64,000 bases of DNA from Physcia stellaris (taxonomy: Eukaryota; Ascomycota; Lecanoromycetes; Caliciales; Physciaceae): the NCBI GenBank assembly GCA_018902385.1, contig JABSSW010000056.1, positions 1-64,000 of the forward strand, in the 5' to 3' direction. The translations under genes were made by a program, and so were the position numbers. The notes beneath the pieces were generated by a model. That model was not told the origin of the DNA. It searched no databases and saw nothing but the letters and a program-made list of their open reading frames with translations. Of this stretch, positions 36,499 through 48,019 are shown piece after piece. The first letter of the stretch is position 1. The number at the start of each line of letters is the position of its first letter.

Positions 36499-38960
36499 TC
36501 AGATATCGATAACCGCCCAAATGAAAGGAAAGGGGATGATCCAAATATGCTCACCCTTCATCCGATATTCCTCGTCCTCCAATACCTGCTGTACATCCGT
36601 CCAGTTCTTGCCTTCAATGAACATTGAAGCTTCCGGGATCTTATTCTTCAGCGCCGTCTTTGCGTTTCGATGACTCTTGCTAAATGCTCTGGCGAATAAA
36701 GGTCAACAATTCGACAACACGTCCATGGATTGATGGTGCTTGAGACAGAGGGAAATTTCTGAATTACTGAGAAGATGTCCGGGACCGGAGGAAATCATGA
36801 AGGGGAGGACGAAAGGTAACAGGAGTAGGATCAAGGTGCTCAAAGGTGAGCATCGAATTGACTGGTGGTCTAGATGCATGCTGTACTGGTCCAGATACAT
36901 TCCGTTGTGGTCTAGACGTGGAAAGCTGCAATTGGGAAAAGGAGGGTCTAGAAGTTGCTGTAGCGATGCCACCGGTGTGAGCTATCGTCATGCCTCGATG
37001 AAAACGGTGGGATGACCATTTTCCAGAAAAAAATTTGGAGAGGGCATTGGAGCACGTCGTGAAGATGAGATAAGCTTCCTAGAATGCATACAGGAGTTAG
37101 CGAAGAGATCACTGTTGATAGTATTAGCTTGACTCACAGTTAAGGTTTGCTTGCATCCATTGCCAAATTTGCGTTTAAAAGCATTCGCTTCTTGTTTATT
37201 CAGACTCTTGAGTCGAAAAAACAAACCTTTGACGGTATCCGTGGGATCCTCAGGAGATGGCCAGAGAAAATTACCATCCTCATCCTTGATATTTAGACGC
37301 TTTATTGTTCTCTCTGCCGCGATCGTGGACAGTAAGCGAAAGGTTGACCTCTCCTTGACAGTAGCGACTGACTTAGATAAGTTGAGATCCATCGTAGCCA
37401 TCGCAAAGTGGCCCATCTCGAATGCGTCTATGTTTGGGGTATTCACTTTGATTTTGCTTTGGCGCTCATTAGGACAACTTCCCGTTCATAATCTCATATG
37501 TGAGGTAGATGCAGGAGGATAAATTCGCTTTGTAGGAGGATGAGATTGCGTTCCTGATGACAAATATCTTGTGGCTTTGTGGATTGAATGCATGATAAAA
37601 ATACTGCTGCACGCTGCTGCTAGTGTCTCCAGAGCCCAATAAACACATTTCACGTCTTCGTCTAGGAAAATCATTAGTCTTATGCTAGGTATGGAGATTT
37701 GATGACAGGATATACCATTTCCCGTGGAGGTTTACTCCCTGTGATACTTGGAGGTACCCGCTCGCTTGGGGCTGAAAGCGCGATCAACTAAAATCTACAA
37801 GGGACAAGACCTTTCTATTACCATAGTGGTTTCCTGCGAACATTATTAGCAATAGCCAATGATGAAGACTTGATGGCAGGCAGTACTTACGTTCCTCTTC
37901 GTCGGAGGACGAATCTGACTCTGTTGGCACATGGATGTCTGCAACGTCTACATCAGACGTGTCAGACTCGGTACGGGTGGGTAATGCGGAAAGGCAATGC
38001 ACTGTGTTGCTTACACCCGGACTTAGCTTGCTCAGACTGTCTATGCATTCCTTCCATCGCAGTTTCTATTGGTAATCATTAGCATGTAAACGGCAGATTC
38101 CATTGCCGACATACCTTGGCGGTGAGATTCACGTTCTGTTCTGAGAACACTCAGAAGAGTGCGAGCCGGAAGGAGAGGGCGAGCGGGAAGAAGAGGGCGA
38201 GCTGGAAGGAGAGGGCGAGCTGGGGTTCTTCTTCTTCGTCTTCAGTCTTGGCGTGCTGGCATGAAAATTGGCCCCCCGCTGAGGTCAATCAGATCTGGTC
38301 TTTGAAGGAAGGGAAAGGGCAGTGCAGGAAGCATGCTGAGGCGCACTGGCACGAGGCTGGACCTCGGGGGGACTCTGCTGGTGGGAACTGGACTGCGGAG
38401 GGGAGACTTGCTGCTGAGGGGGAGCTTGCTGCTGAGAGGGAGCTTGCTGCTGAGGGGGAACTGGCTGCTGAAGGGAAGCCTGCTGCTGAAGGGGAGCTTG
38501 CTGCTGGAGAGAGGCTTGCTGCTGGCGACGCTCTTCTGCTATGCGTCTACGCAATCCCCATGTGGCGGTGTGGAGAGGATTGCGTTCTTTGTCACAGCGG
38601 CGAGTGGCGACAGAACAATGCCAAACACCGTGAACATCTAATCAATCCCTGACGTGCGCCAGATCTTGTAAAAAGTTAGAAGACGATGGCATTAAGTTGA
38701 AAGAATAATTTGGAATGATACATACTTGTTACAAGCACAACAGCGTAGTCTTTGCGCATCCCTCGGGTTGATGTATGGACGTTCCCCCCGGTGACGGCAC
38801 CAGCGGCGCGACACCAGCGGCGACGACCAGCTATAGAATGTCAACAATCTATCGCTTGACTTGCTCGGGAAACTCATGAAGGAATCATGACTTACCACGG
38901 GAGCGACGAGTATAGGGGCGGAGTAAGACATCCTCATTCGGGATCTGTCAGACCACAATT
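36499..38960 (-). CDS. Unrecognised multi-exon gene, the clean copy of a duplicated locus
   Basis: Ordinary composition and several protein-like minus-strand exons. There is a cysteine-bearing N-terminal part around 38,555-38,850 (RLRCCACNK, then HCSVATRRC). A Gln/Pro-rich repeat region lies at 38,285-38,554, an acidic Ser/Asp region at about 37,880-38,000, and a globular segment at 36,988-37,446 (RSTFRLLSTIAAERTIKRLN). A C-terminal exon ending at 36,499 contains KNWTDVQQVLEDEEY. Plausible splice sites occur, for example between 38,668 and 38,720, but I could not complete a model. No family is recognised; the cysteines could bind zinc. A mutated copy, split by Ty3, lies at 21,228-21,747 and 29,108-30,225. 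It may be a host gene or part of an undescribed element. Confidence 0.5.
38285..38560 (-). repeat. Imperfect 21-bp tandem repeat encoding Gln/Pro-rich sequence
   Basis: About eight imperfect units around GGAGCTTGCTGCTGA on the plus strand, giving QQQAP/QQQAS-type repeats on the minus strand in frame with the preceding RRRIAEERR segment. Confidence 0.7.
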
Positions 38961-39035
38961 ACCCTCATATACCACCATACGCTACTCACTATAGTGGGGC
39001 CTCACTTTTGGTGCAGTGGTTAGTCTTACAGTTAT
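38945..39035. repeat. Clean copy of a 90-bp repeat with mutated partner at 39,334-39,427
   Basis: Both copies read through CACAATTA, CATACGCTA and a CACTTTTG-type segment ending AGTnTTACA. This copy keeps ACC, AGA and GG sites that the partner has lost. Confidence 0.8.
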
Positions 39036-39100
39036 GAGTCCGGATTTCGCTTAAAGTTAGCGCACAAAAACACGAACGTCGCAAGTTCGAATCCTACACA
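39010..39100 (+). repeat. tRNA-like (SINE-type) sequence
   Basis: GGTGCAGTGGTTAG resembles a tRNA A box, and about 60 bp downstream AGTTCGAATCC resembles a B box. The flanks do not pair as an acceptor stem and the spacing is too long for a normal tRNA, so a SINE head or tRNA pseudogene fits better. A truncated, mutated copy of its start lies at 39,405-39,427. Confidence 0.45.
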
Positions 39101-39333
39101 ACGCATCGAAAAAGTCAATTATTAGCACTCAAGCAGAATCGTACAACGAAACGAATATCAATATTAGTCGAATGATTTGATTGATTAAGCACAATTTCGT
39201 ATCGAGCGTCGTTCGCACATAGCGACATAGTTCATACAAACGAGAAAAAGACTTATCATTAATATTTCGTTACAAGTACATTTCATCACGTTATATTCGA
39301 TACATTTTAGTTCATCGAAACTTAATTAAACTG

Positions 39334-39427
39334 AAAGAATGTGTCAAATCACAATTATTCTCATATATCATCATACGCTATTCATTAATTGTGAAATTTC
39401 ACTTTTGATGTAATGATTAGTTTTACA
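39334..39427. repeat. Mutated copy of the 90-bp repeat
   Basis: Partner of 38,945-39,035. Repeat C follows directly. Confidence 0.8.
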
Positions 39428-39800
39428 AAATCTGAACGATCGAATTTTCATTGTCGTCGAATTGTAATATCTGAAACTCATCATCATCGAATGACAAATT
39501 CGTCGTTGTCGATCGCATTAATTGCATCAATTTATATCGTGAAAATTTCGTTTCGTTTGTCGTGTTCGAAAAATTATGTGATATTCTCGATGAATCGTAC
39601 GTTTTCATTCTTGAATTCATGATAATTATATGAAAACGATGTTCATATCATAGAATTCATTGTGTCACTTGATGACAGAATTTTTCAACGATTTGTTTAC
39701 TGTATATCGATTCTGATGTAATCGATAATATGATTCGAATTATTTTCAACATCGCAAACGAATCAAGTTGAAATTTATGAAATGTAAAATCATTGATGAA
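39425..39800. repeat. Repeat C, copy 2
   Basis: Aligns with 30,226-30,610. Repeat D begins a few bases to the right at 39,808. Confidence 0.7.
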
Positions 39801-39807
39801 TAACATT

Positions 39808-40149
39808 AACAAAACAAACGTTTGCAAATTTTCGACAACGTTTTATGTTAAAATTGAAATTATCAAATATCACAATTTTTGTCATTTTTATTTGACATTA
39901 TGATTTTGTCATCATCATCACGATCATCGTTTTGTACGAAACATCACATTGACAATTCACGATTATACGTTGAAACGTTGATGATTTTGCGTTCGAATAT
40001 ACACATAATTACGTTCAAATCGCAAAAATCGAACATTTCGTTCAAACAATTTTCAATTGATTTTTGATTGAATTTTATTGTTGCAATTGCAATTGCAATT
40101 GCAATTGTAATTACAATGATGTTTTTATTGCAATTGCAACAATGTATAT
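39808..40149. repeat. Repeat D, left part of the split copy
   Basis: Aligns with 35,440-35,725. It contains a short run of CAATTG hexamers at about 40,080-40,107 and ends in TATAT, the target duplication of the copia element. Confidence 0.75.
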
Positions 40150-40345
40150 TATTGAACGAATGTGAATGATTGTCATTGCATTGCATGCAATACTATCGAA
40201 GTTACGTACAGAAATAAATACAATTTGATTGCGCAGATGTTTTTAGTAATAATCGATCTTGACACGTTTCGCTTAATCGATCAATCAGAAATTTTGATTT
40301 TATTCGTGTTCATATTTCAATTTCTTGTTATCGTACTTTTCAACA
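40150..40345 (-). repeat. 3' LTR (minus strand) of the copia fossil
   Basis: 196 bp, TATTGAA...TTCAACA on plus, paired with 45,811-46,006. Related at its outer end to the 198-bp LTRs at 30,683 and 33,730. Confidence 0.87.
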
Positions 40346-40489
40346 TTTTCACTCGATAACAATCATGCTCATTGCACTCGTGAATGCGACTCTTATTGAA
40401 TTTCAGTTCTTGCACTGATTGTGATTTTCATTGAATGTTAATTCGTGCAGCGACGTAACTTTCACTGAGCTTCAATTTCTACGTTCATT

Positions 40490-40870
40490 GATGAAAAAAA
40501 CACTGAATTTCTTTGATCAGAAAATCGAGTTCGAACGATCTCGAAAAAGTCATTTTGAATTATCATGCAATTCGAGTCTGAACACGATCAACGAGTTTCT
40601 GTTTTCAATCATAACTTGTCAGATTCGTACAATCGAATCATCATCGCTTTAAAATGAAAAAAAATGACGTGATTTTCATCAAGCTCGAACTTTCTTAATT
40701 ATTGACGAGAAAAACATTGACTTCTTTTGATCAAAGAATTAGATTCGAACGATTTCAGAAAAATCATTTTGAATTATCATGCAATTCAGACTTGAGCACG
40801 ATCAACGAATTTCTGTCTTCGATCACGATTCGTCAAATGTGTACGATTCAATCATCAGCATATTAATATG
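40490..40870. repeat. Two-copy tandem duplication (period about 214 bp) near the copia 3' end
   Basis: Both units contain CATTTTGAATTATCATGCAA and an ACACGATCAACGA-type segment. The second starts 214 bp after the first. It lies between RNase H and the 3' LTR, in non-coding sequence of the element. Confidence 0.75.
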
Positions 40871-43800
40871 AAAAAAGCAATTTTGACGATTGAGAAAAAT
40901 TTAATTGATTTTCGATTTTTTCAGTCTCAATTGCTTCACGAATCTTTTGAACTTATTTTTTGACAGCGATTTAGTCAGATCATCGATTATCATGTTTGCA
41001 CTCGAAACGTAATTCAATTGAATCAAATTTTTCTGATGCAAGTTTTTGATGTTGTGATAAGTCACATCAATGTACTTTGATCGTTCATGAATATGTGCGT
41101 TTTTGATTAACAGATTAGCGATTTGATTATTTTTCAAGAGTTGCATTGATGAGCAGATTTCGTGTTTATCGTTTTGAATGATTGCTATTTGATTCAGTTC
41201 GATTTCGAAATATTTGATGAAATTCAAATTTCGAAGAAACTGTGCTATTCATAGTTTTTTTGACGCATGTCGATAAAGTCATATATTCGATTTCAATGAT
41301 TGAAATAGCGATCGATTTTTGTTTACGATTCATTCATGATATTGATTTCTCAGCGAACATGTAAACGTATTCGAAAATCGATTTTTTGTTCAATTTATCG
41401 ATTGCGTAGTCAAAATTCGAATAAATTTTGACTTTGAAATTTTCACTGTTGTTCAGTTTCAAGTCGTATATCAGATTTAAATCGATGATCGATCGAATGT
41501 AACGAAGCAGAATTTTCATTGCTCTATCATGATGTTTCGCAAAATCACTGAGATATTGATTTAATCGTTTTAATGCGAAAGCGATATTTGAACGAGTGTG
41601 TATGACAACATACATGAGTTTTTCGATCTTGTGTTGATAATTTTTTGAATCAATTCGTTCGTCGTTCGATTCAACTGATCTGAGTGAGTCGTAATCGTTC
41701 ATGAATAATTTCGTACGTTCATGCTTATCGATGTTCATATGCAACTCATTCAATATTTCGTTCAAATAATGAGTTTGATTCAATCGAATAATTCGTCTTT
41801 TACGATCGCGAGTGATTTTAATGTCAAGAATCTTTTGTATTTTTTCAGATTTTTGACTTTGAATATTTTCTTGAATTCGTTTTTGAATCAGTTGATTTGC
41901 TCGTTGAATTTGACGACAACAGAAATGTCATTCACGTAAAAAAGTAGTATGATTTCTCGTTTTTTATGACGAAGCATACATGGATCAGTCGAAATCTGTT
42001 CGAAATTCAGTTTGTGCAGCTTTTTTACGCAACGCTCGTGTCAATTTCTAGTTGTTTGTTTCAATTCATAAAGATTTCGACGAATCAGAAGTGCTTGTCC
42101 GGGAGATAAATTCACGTCGAATGGCGATTTCATGTAAATTATTTTTTTTAGAAATGATTTCGTGAAAGCATTGTTGACGTTCATCTGATGACATTCGAAA
42201 TTTTTCAACGCGACGATGACGAAAAACAAGCGAAAAGTATCGAATTTAACAGTTGAAACAAAAATATTTGTATAATTTATTTCATATATTTGCGAGAAGT
42301 TTTTTGCAACGAATTTGATTTTCAATTTGTTCAACGTATCATTCACATGCATTTTGATTTTGAATATTCATTTACTGATGACGATATTGACGTTCTTCGA
42401 TGAAATGACGACGTTTCAAGTCTCATTAGCTATTAACGTCGTCAATTCGATTTGAATAGTCTCGAATCAAAATTTATTTCAAGTGAAATCATTGACAGCT
42501 TTCTGATAATTCTCGAGCACAAATATGATCAACTTTTCAACGAATTGTCGATTTGTACTTTTTTGTTGTTGCAAACAGAGTTCATTTATCGTGCTCGCAC
42601 GTATCAAAATTCTCGATCAGAAATGTCATCATGACGCGTGCAATTTTGTTGCGATGTTCATTTCGCTTTTTCTCGTTCGTGATATTTCGTTTACGTTTAG
42701 AAATTGTCACGTGAAGAAATTGTTGCATCATGCGTGAAAATTTCGTGAGAAATGTTAATTTAACACGCGTTTGAATTGTTGATTTCGTCGTAAACTCATT
42801 GATTTCATTTTTTTCATTTGATGTATCGATGAATTCATCGTTTTTTTCATGTGCATTGACTGAATTTTTTTTTCGTTTTTCGAAATCATAGACGCAGCAA
42901 GAATCGAGAATTTCGCAAAAACTGATACAACAAAAATTGATACGAACGTCGATGTCATCGAAACGACTGCAAATGCAATAATTATTTTGCGTGATTTTTC
43001 GACAAATCGTTTTTCAAATAATTCGTTCATCGTAATCGTGAACAAATTCAACGATTCACTTTTTCATTTTTCACGTTCAAAAAACATTATTTTGTGATGT
43101 TTGATGACATCACGACGATCGAAAATTCATATCTTGTATTGAGTCGTGATGTTTTCGTTATAATTCATGAACACGTCTGGTTTTTCTGTATTGACGAATT
43201 TGTTTTTTTTATTTTTTTCAAACAATGACTTGATATCGACGAGCGAATAGCATTTGCATTTTCAAACGCGTATGTGATTTATCGACGACTTAATATCTGT
43301 TCATGTTTCAATAAAATTTGTTGAGTTGTCGTTGATCATTGATTTCGTGTTCATACGATTGCGAACATATATATTTGCTTCTTTTGTTTCAAGTCAGAAT
43401 TTTATAGACAATTTTGCATTTTGAATCATTGCTCGAATCTGATTTTCGAACGTTCTTATGACACGCTCTACTACGTCGTTCTGAATGAAATTATACGAAA
43501 CAATGTATTGTGAAACAATGTCGATAAATTCGCATCAAAAATCGAATATGAATTTCAATTTTTGACGTTGTCACAACGTATTGTCTGTAATTTTCGTTGA
43601 GTTTCTAGTTTCATTTTCAGTTTTCATTTGTTAAGTGCTTTTGATGATCAAATCGTTTGCGAAAAGATAAAATTCACGTTCGTCGAAAATGATTATTCAC
43701 GATTTCTAGAAAGTATTCGTAATCGAATCTTAAAATGAATAAAATTCACAAATATCGATAAATATCAATTTCAATATGTGAGTTTTGCGTTCGACTAGAC

Positions 43801-43980
43801 GACGATTATGTGCATTAATCATTTTCGTAATCGCACATATCTTGCATAAATCGCTGCGATTTTCAACAATGAGTATTGATTTGCGTAAAGTTGTAATCTT
43901 GTGCAGATTTCGAAGTTTTGCAAATTTCATATGATCAAAACGTCGATGTCATAATTCGTATAAATCACGTCTTTTTTGAT

Positions 43981-44060
43981 CAGCATTTGAGTCAGTATTT
44001 GAATCAACATCTGAATCAATACTTGAATCAACATTTGAATCAATACTTGAGTCAACATTC
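43981..44060 (-). repeat. Short tandem repeat coding for Asp/Ser-rich sequence in the copia fossil
   Basis: 12- and 24-bp units of the type TTGAATCAACAT, read on the minus strand as repeated DSNVDS. Confidence 0.75.
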
Positions 44061-45810
44061 GATGATTGAGAATCGATCTCGATATCATTTCGAAAATCAA
44101 TATTTGCATCGAGCAAGATTTCGTTCGAGTTCACGATTGTTGACATTGCAAATGAAACAAACAAGATTTTAAGAAATTCAATTGCAAACATCGTGTTGCT
44201 CGTTAACAATGCGTATTTTTTAAGTTTTGATGTGATTTTGTTTATTATGTAAACATTTTCTTGAGCGGATGCTCGAAGTATTTCAACGTTTTGTTTATTG
44301 CGCATGAACAAACTATCGTCATTGAAGTTTTTTATTAATTTTTTCTTGATAAAGTGTCTGTCGAATAGAAGATTGACGTCGAGATCAAATACATAAAGCA
44401 TTTTCGTTAACGTGTTTTTATCATTTTTGATTCGCATCGTCATTGAATCACATTGATTTGAGTACAATTTTTTTTTTCCGATTTTGATCGTGCGTCTTTT
44501 AATCGACTTGAGAAATTCATTAAAAAATCGAAAATCGTCAGTCATGTGAAACGAGACGTCAATGTTTGCAATTCAAACGAATTTGAAAAGTTTATTGATC
44601 AATTCTTTGAATAGAGCGACGATTTTTTTCATGTGTTTTTCATTGTTTGAATCGATGTCGATGTCGAAACTTGAATTGTTGCTGAACGAGAAAAAATCGA
44701 CGACATTGTACGTTTTGTGTTTTTTTTTTTTTTTAAGAGTTTTTTGATTTTCTGTTTCTTGACTCATTTTTTAATTTTTTCAGAAGATCACATTTTGCGA
44801 TTCGATGTAATCATCACAGAAAAACATCTCGTTTTTTTCGCTTTAATTTTGAGACGACGAGAATTTTCGTCGAAGCTGAAAAATCGTCGTTGAAATATAC
44901 GATAAGATTGACGACGATTGTTCTTGATCATCAATGTCGATTCGACGATTTTGTTCGCAATGAATTGTGTCTTTTTTTTTTGCAATTTCTGAATAAATTT
45001 ATCAACATCGAAATTGTTTTGTGCGTCGATTGTATCACGAATGACATCGTATTCGACAGACAAGAATGCTAAAAGTGTTTGAAAACGACGTTCTGATTTG
45101 AACAGATTCGTCATGTTTGATTGCATGCTTGCAACTTTGCGATTTTTTTGATGATATCGATATAGACGATCTCAATGATCACGTCTGAAAATTTTTTGTA
45201 ATTCATAAGTTTTTGCAAATACTGTTTTTCGATTGTAGCAAACTTTTGTTTGTATTTGTTGACAAAAACTGTTCAAATTTTTTGACAATTTTCAATTTCG
45301 TCATCAATTCTTGATCATCGTCATCGATACATTCGATGAATTGATATTGTGCTTTTGCGTCGAATTTTTCTCAGTTTCTTTTTCATCAAAATTCAAATCG
45401 ACGTTTCATTTTGATTTTCGAAAATTATTCGACAACAGTTTCGACACATAATTTGAATCGACGATTATTCAGATTTTTTCGCCGATGAGTCATTGTTTCA
45501 TTAACTTGAATCATTTTTCGCAGTTTTGACGAGTAAAAATATCGCAGACTCGACGCGCGTTGAATTTGCTGATTTCGAAATCGTTCATGATGCGTGATGT
45601 GATATGTAAGTATGTATTCGAATGTAGATTTTTTCTATTGCCGTGTGCTTTTTCGTGAAGTTGTCGATCGAGTCGTGTAAATTCTTTTTACTGTTTTAAC
45701 GCGATCGAACGATGAGTTCTCTTCACAGCTGTTTGATTCTCGTGATCTCGTGATCGAACGATTGACGCTGACAATCACAAAAAACTTATGCTAATTCGAA
45801 TTTCATAATC

Positions 45811-46006
45811 TATTGAAAGAATCATGAATGATTGTCATTGCATTGCTTTGAATATTATCGAAATTACGTACAGAAATAAATACAATTTGATTGCGCAAAT
45901 GTTTTTAGTAGTGATCGATCTTGACACGCTTCGCTTAGTCGATCAATCAGAAGTTTTGATTCTATTCGCGCCATATTTCAGTTTTCTGTCATCGTACTTT
46001 CCAACA
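45811..46006 (-). repeat. 5' LTR (minus strand) of the copia fossil
   Basis: 196 bp, TATTGAA...TTCCAACA on plus, followed by TATAT. Confidence 0.87.
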
Positions 46007-46011
46007 TATAT

Positions 46012-46505
46012 ATACAAAAACTTTTCTAACGTGCATTTCACATTAGCGTTGTTGATCGTTGATCGTTATTTAACACGATTATCGCATATCGTTAATACAT
46101 CAATGCGTCAAAAATCGCATGATTTTCAATCGTTGCATTCGTTTTTAACAAATTTTCATGTCATTTTTCATATTAATTTGTATTGCAAAATATTTTCACA
46201 ATTGTTCAACAACGACATCGACAATAAAAATGAATGATGTGTTTGCAATAATTTCACGTCAAAACATAAAATAATTGTAATTGTCAATGAAAAACATACG
46301 CAATATTGAACAATATTTTCGATTCAATTGTTCAATTTGTATGATAAATTGTATGATAATCAAACGATTTAACTTGAAATTTTTTTTTGAATTTTCGTTT
46401 TATCTCAAAAATTCTTAGACGAAATACGAAATAAATTGTTTCGAAATCAGATTTATTCGAAAGCCGTGCACCTCACGCTAGGAATTAATTCTTGTACTGG
46501 GTTAA
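46012..46505. repeat. Repeat D, right part of the split copy
   Basis: Aligns with 35,735-36,224. Its last 55 bp keep CC, CT and GG sites (GCCGTGCACCTCACGCTAGG) lost in the other copies, so the mutated block ends inside it. Confidence 0.75.
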
Positions 46506-46870
46506 TTATCGTACGGTCTCAAGACAGGAGAGGTTTTTGGGAAATTATATAGTGTAATTCAAGGATAAAGGCATATCGCCAATATGTTATGTTGAACCTC
46601 CTTGAGATGGTCTTTGCTATTGATAGCTGGGGTCGCAGGTATCAAGGAAAACGACGATCTTCTTACTGGGAGCTGCCATGTATTAAAGCGATGAGAACAA
46701 GCTCAAGTAGTGGATGAAGCTTGAAGGACGGCTAAAAAGACTCCTCCCGCCCATGAAATCTCTTTGATCAGCTTTTGCGGCTCTTTGAGTCTTCGATGAT
46801 ACTCTCGATCTTTCTGCCTCTCTCTGTCTTTACTTTTGCATTCAGCGGGGATGCATTGATTGCATAAGTG
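46506..46870. other. Intergenic, no gene seen
   Basis: Ordinary-composition DNA between repeat D and the zinc-knuckle gene remnant. No recognisable feature. Confidence 0.45.
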
Positions 46871-46873
46871 CCT

Positions 46874-47769
46874 TCAGATTTGATCTGGAATAGATGCTGT
46901 CAACACCTCCCTCGACTGCTTGCCCTCATTGTTGGCTGGCGGGCAAGCCGGTAGCGTTGGATTGTGCCGGGTGCCGCATTTTTGGCATGCCGGCCAGCAG
47001 GTACTATCGCCATGGTAGTGATTACCACAGCGAGGGCATCTACCTTTTTTGACATTGCTGAAAATGAGTGGCTGCCAGGGTTCTCCAGCAGAAGTGGATC
47101 TCAAGCAGCGACGCTCAGTACATCGCCGCTTGGCTTTGAAGATGAGCTGAAGGCTGATGATGAGAATTAAAGTACAATATTCGCACTTGGAATGAATGTG
47201 CTTGGGTATACGCATGTGTGGAGGGAGACGTGATTGATCCTGCCGTGATAAGTCAGCTTTGTCGTTAAAGTTAGATTTGATGAACAAACTTCATCGTCAG
47301 GATTCTGGGAATCAACTTGTGGATTTTGAGCTAATGGCACCTGATTCAAGCGCACTTCAAGTTAGTGATAGCAGACAAAGATCGGATTGAATCCAACTTA
47401 CTTGATCGCGATTAGGCAAAGTGACAGTCGTCAATCGTGTCATTGATGCGAGCTTGCCATCAATATACGTCATATGTTTTTCATCCGATATTCGTCGAAC
47501 AACGATTGTAATGAATACAAATGTTTTTTGTTCTTCTTTCCAGCCACTTCAGAATTTGAAAAAATTGATGAGTTCGCGATGAGAACTGTGTCGCATTTGG
47601 GACGAGAAAGCATGACGTTCAACCGATTATGATTGCGGAGGAAGGTGACATCTCTAACTCCGGGTCCAGGTTGAATAGTGGATGGAGATGTGATTGAGCA
47701 AATATATGTGGGGCTTAGAAGCACCCCTGATCTGTCTTTGATCCATTTCGGTAGATTCTCAGTACTCAA
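46874..47769 (-). pseudogene. SF1 (UPF1/NAM7-like) helicase C-terminal fragment with a zinc-knuckle tail
   Basis: The upstream exon (47,769-47,470) contains FLRNHNRLNVMLSRPKC then LIANSSIF, which resembles the motif VI region of UPF1/NAM7-type helicases (family pattern RLNVALSRA). A following exon candidate (about 47,492-47,340) with a GT-AG intron leads toward a cysteine-rich C-terminus, GRCPRCGNHYHGDSTCW...CQKCGTRH, at about 47,050-46,940. No upstream helicase motifs (Walker A, DEAD-like) are found, so the gene is a remnant. Exon joins are inferred and not all frames agree. The downstream part has a mutated relative at 34,794-34,980. Confidence 0.4.
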
Positions 47770-48019
47770 GGGCGTTGCTTTTAGTTACTACGGCTGGCTG
47801 GATGGATAGTAAGTGGTCGTGGTCGTGATCCTGCCTTTGCTGGATAGGGGAAGTTGGAGGTCGGAAGCGACGAAGGAGGAGGAAGATAATTGTCTGGGAT
47901 ATATAATTCGTTGAAGTGAACAGGTAGAAAAATATTGAAGCAGCGGCGATTAATTTTGGTCGTCGTGACTTTAACTTAATGAGAAAGACGTAGTATCGCA
48001 GTGCCAGTGGTGCTAATTA

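Larger units (their letters stand above)
40150..46006 (-). mobile_element. Ty1/copia retrotransposon fossil nested in repeat D
   Basis: LTRs of 196 bp lie at 40,150-40,345 and 45,811-46,006, flanked by TATAT (40,145-40,149 and 46,007-46,011). The uninterrupted repeat D at 35,725-35,735 has a single TATATATAC there, which confirms the insertion. Minus-strand parts in order: gag at about 45,130-44,790, a protease/pre-integrase region at about 44,545-43,950, integrase at about 43,950-43,100, reverse transcriptase at about 42,350-41,330 (ECHQMNVNNAF and LYELKQT segments), and RNase H at about 41,230-40,900. The minus strand just inside the 5' LTR reads GATTATGAAA, fitting half-tRNA priming. Structurally whole, coding region broken at many points. 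It is younger than repeat D and somewhat less mutated than block 1. Confidence 0.88.
39100..46490. other. AT-rich CpY-depleted block 4
   Basis: The same signature as block 1, somewhat weaker in parts of the copia element, where more CT and AG sites remain. It fades at about 46,450-46,500, within the last bases of repeat D. Confidence 0.8.

Noticed and set aside
39010-39100. Functional tRNA gene
   Set aside because: No acceptor-stem pairing, and the distance between the A-box-like and B-box-like motifs is too long.
43981-44060. CRISPR-like short regular repeats
   Set aside because: The units are adjacent with no spacers and encode an Asp/Ser-rich stretch of the copia polyprotein.
35440-46505. 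The two repeat-D copies as LTRs of one large element enclosing 36.2-39.8 kb
   Set aside because: The flanks of the pair (CGACG and TTATC) do not match, and no primer site or purine tract was found next to repeat D.
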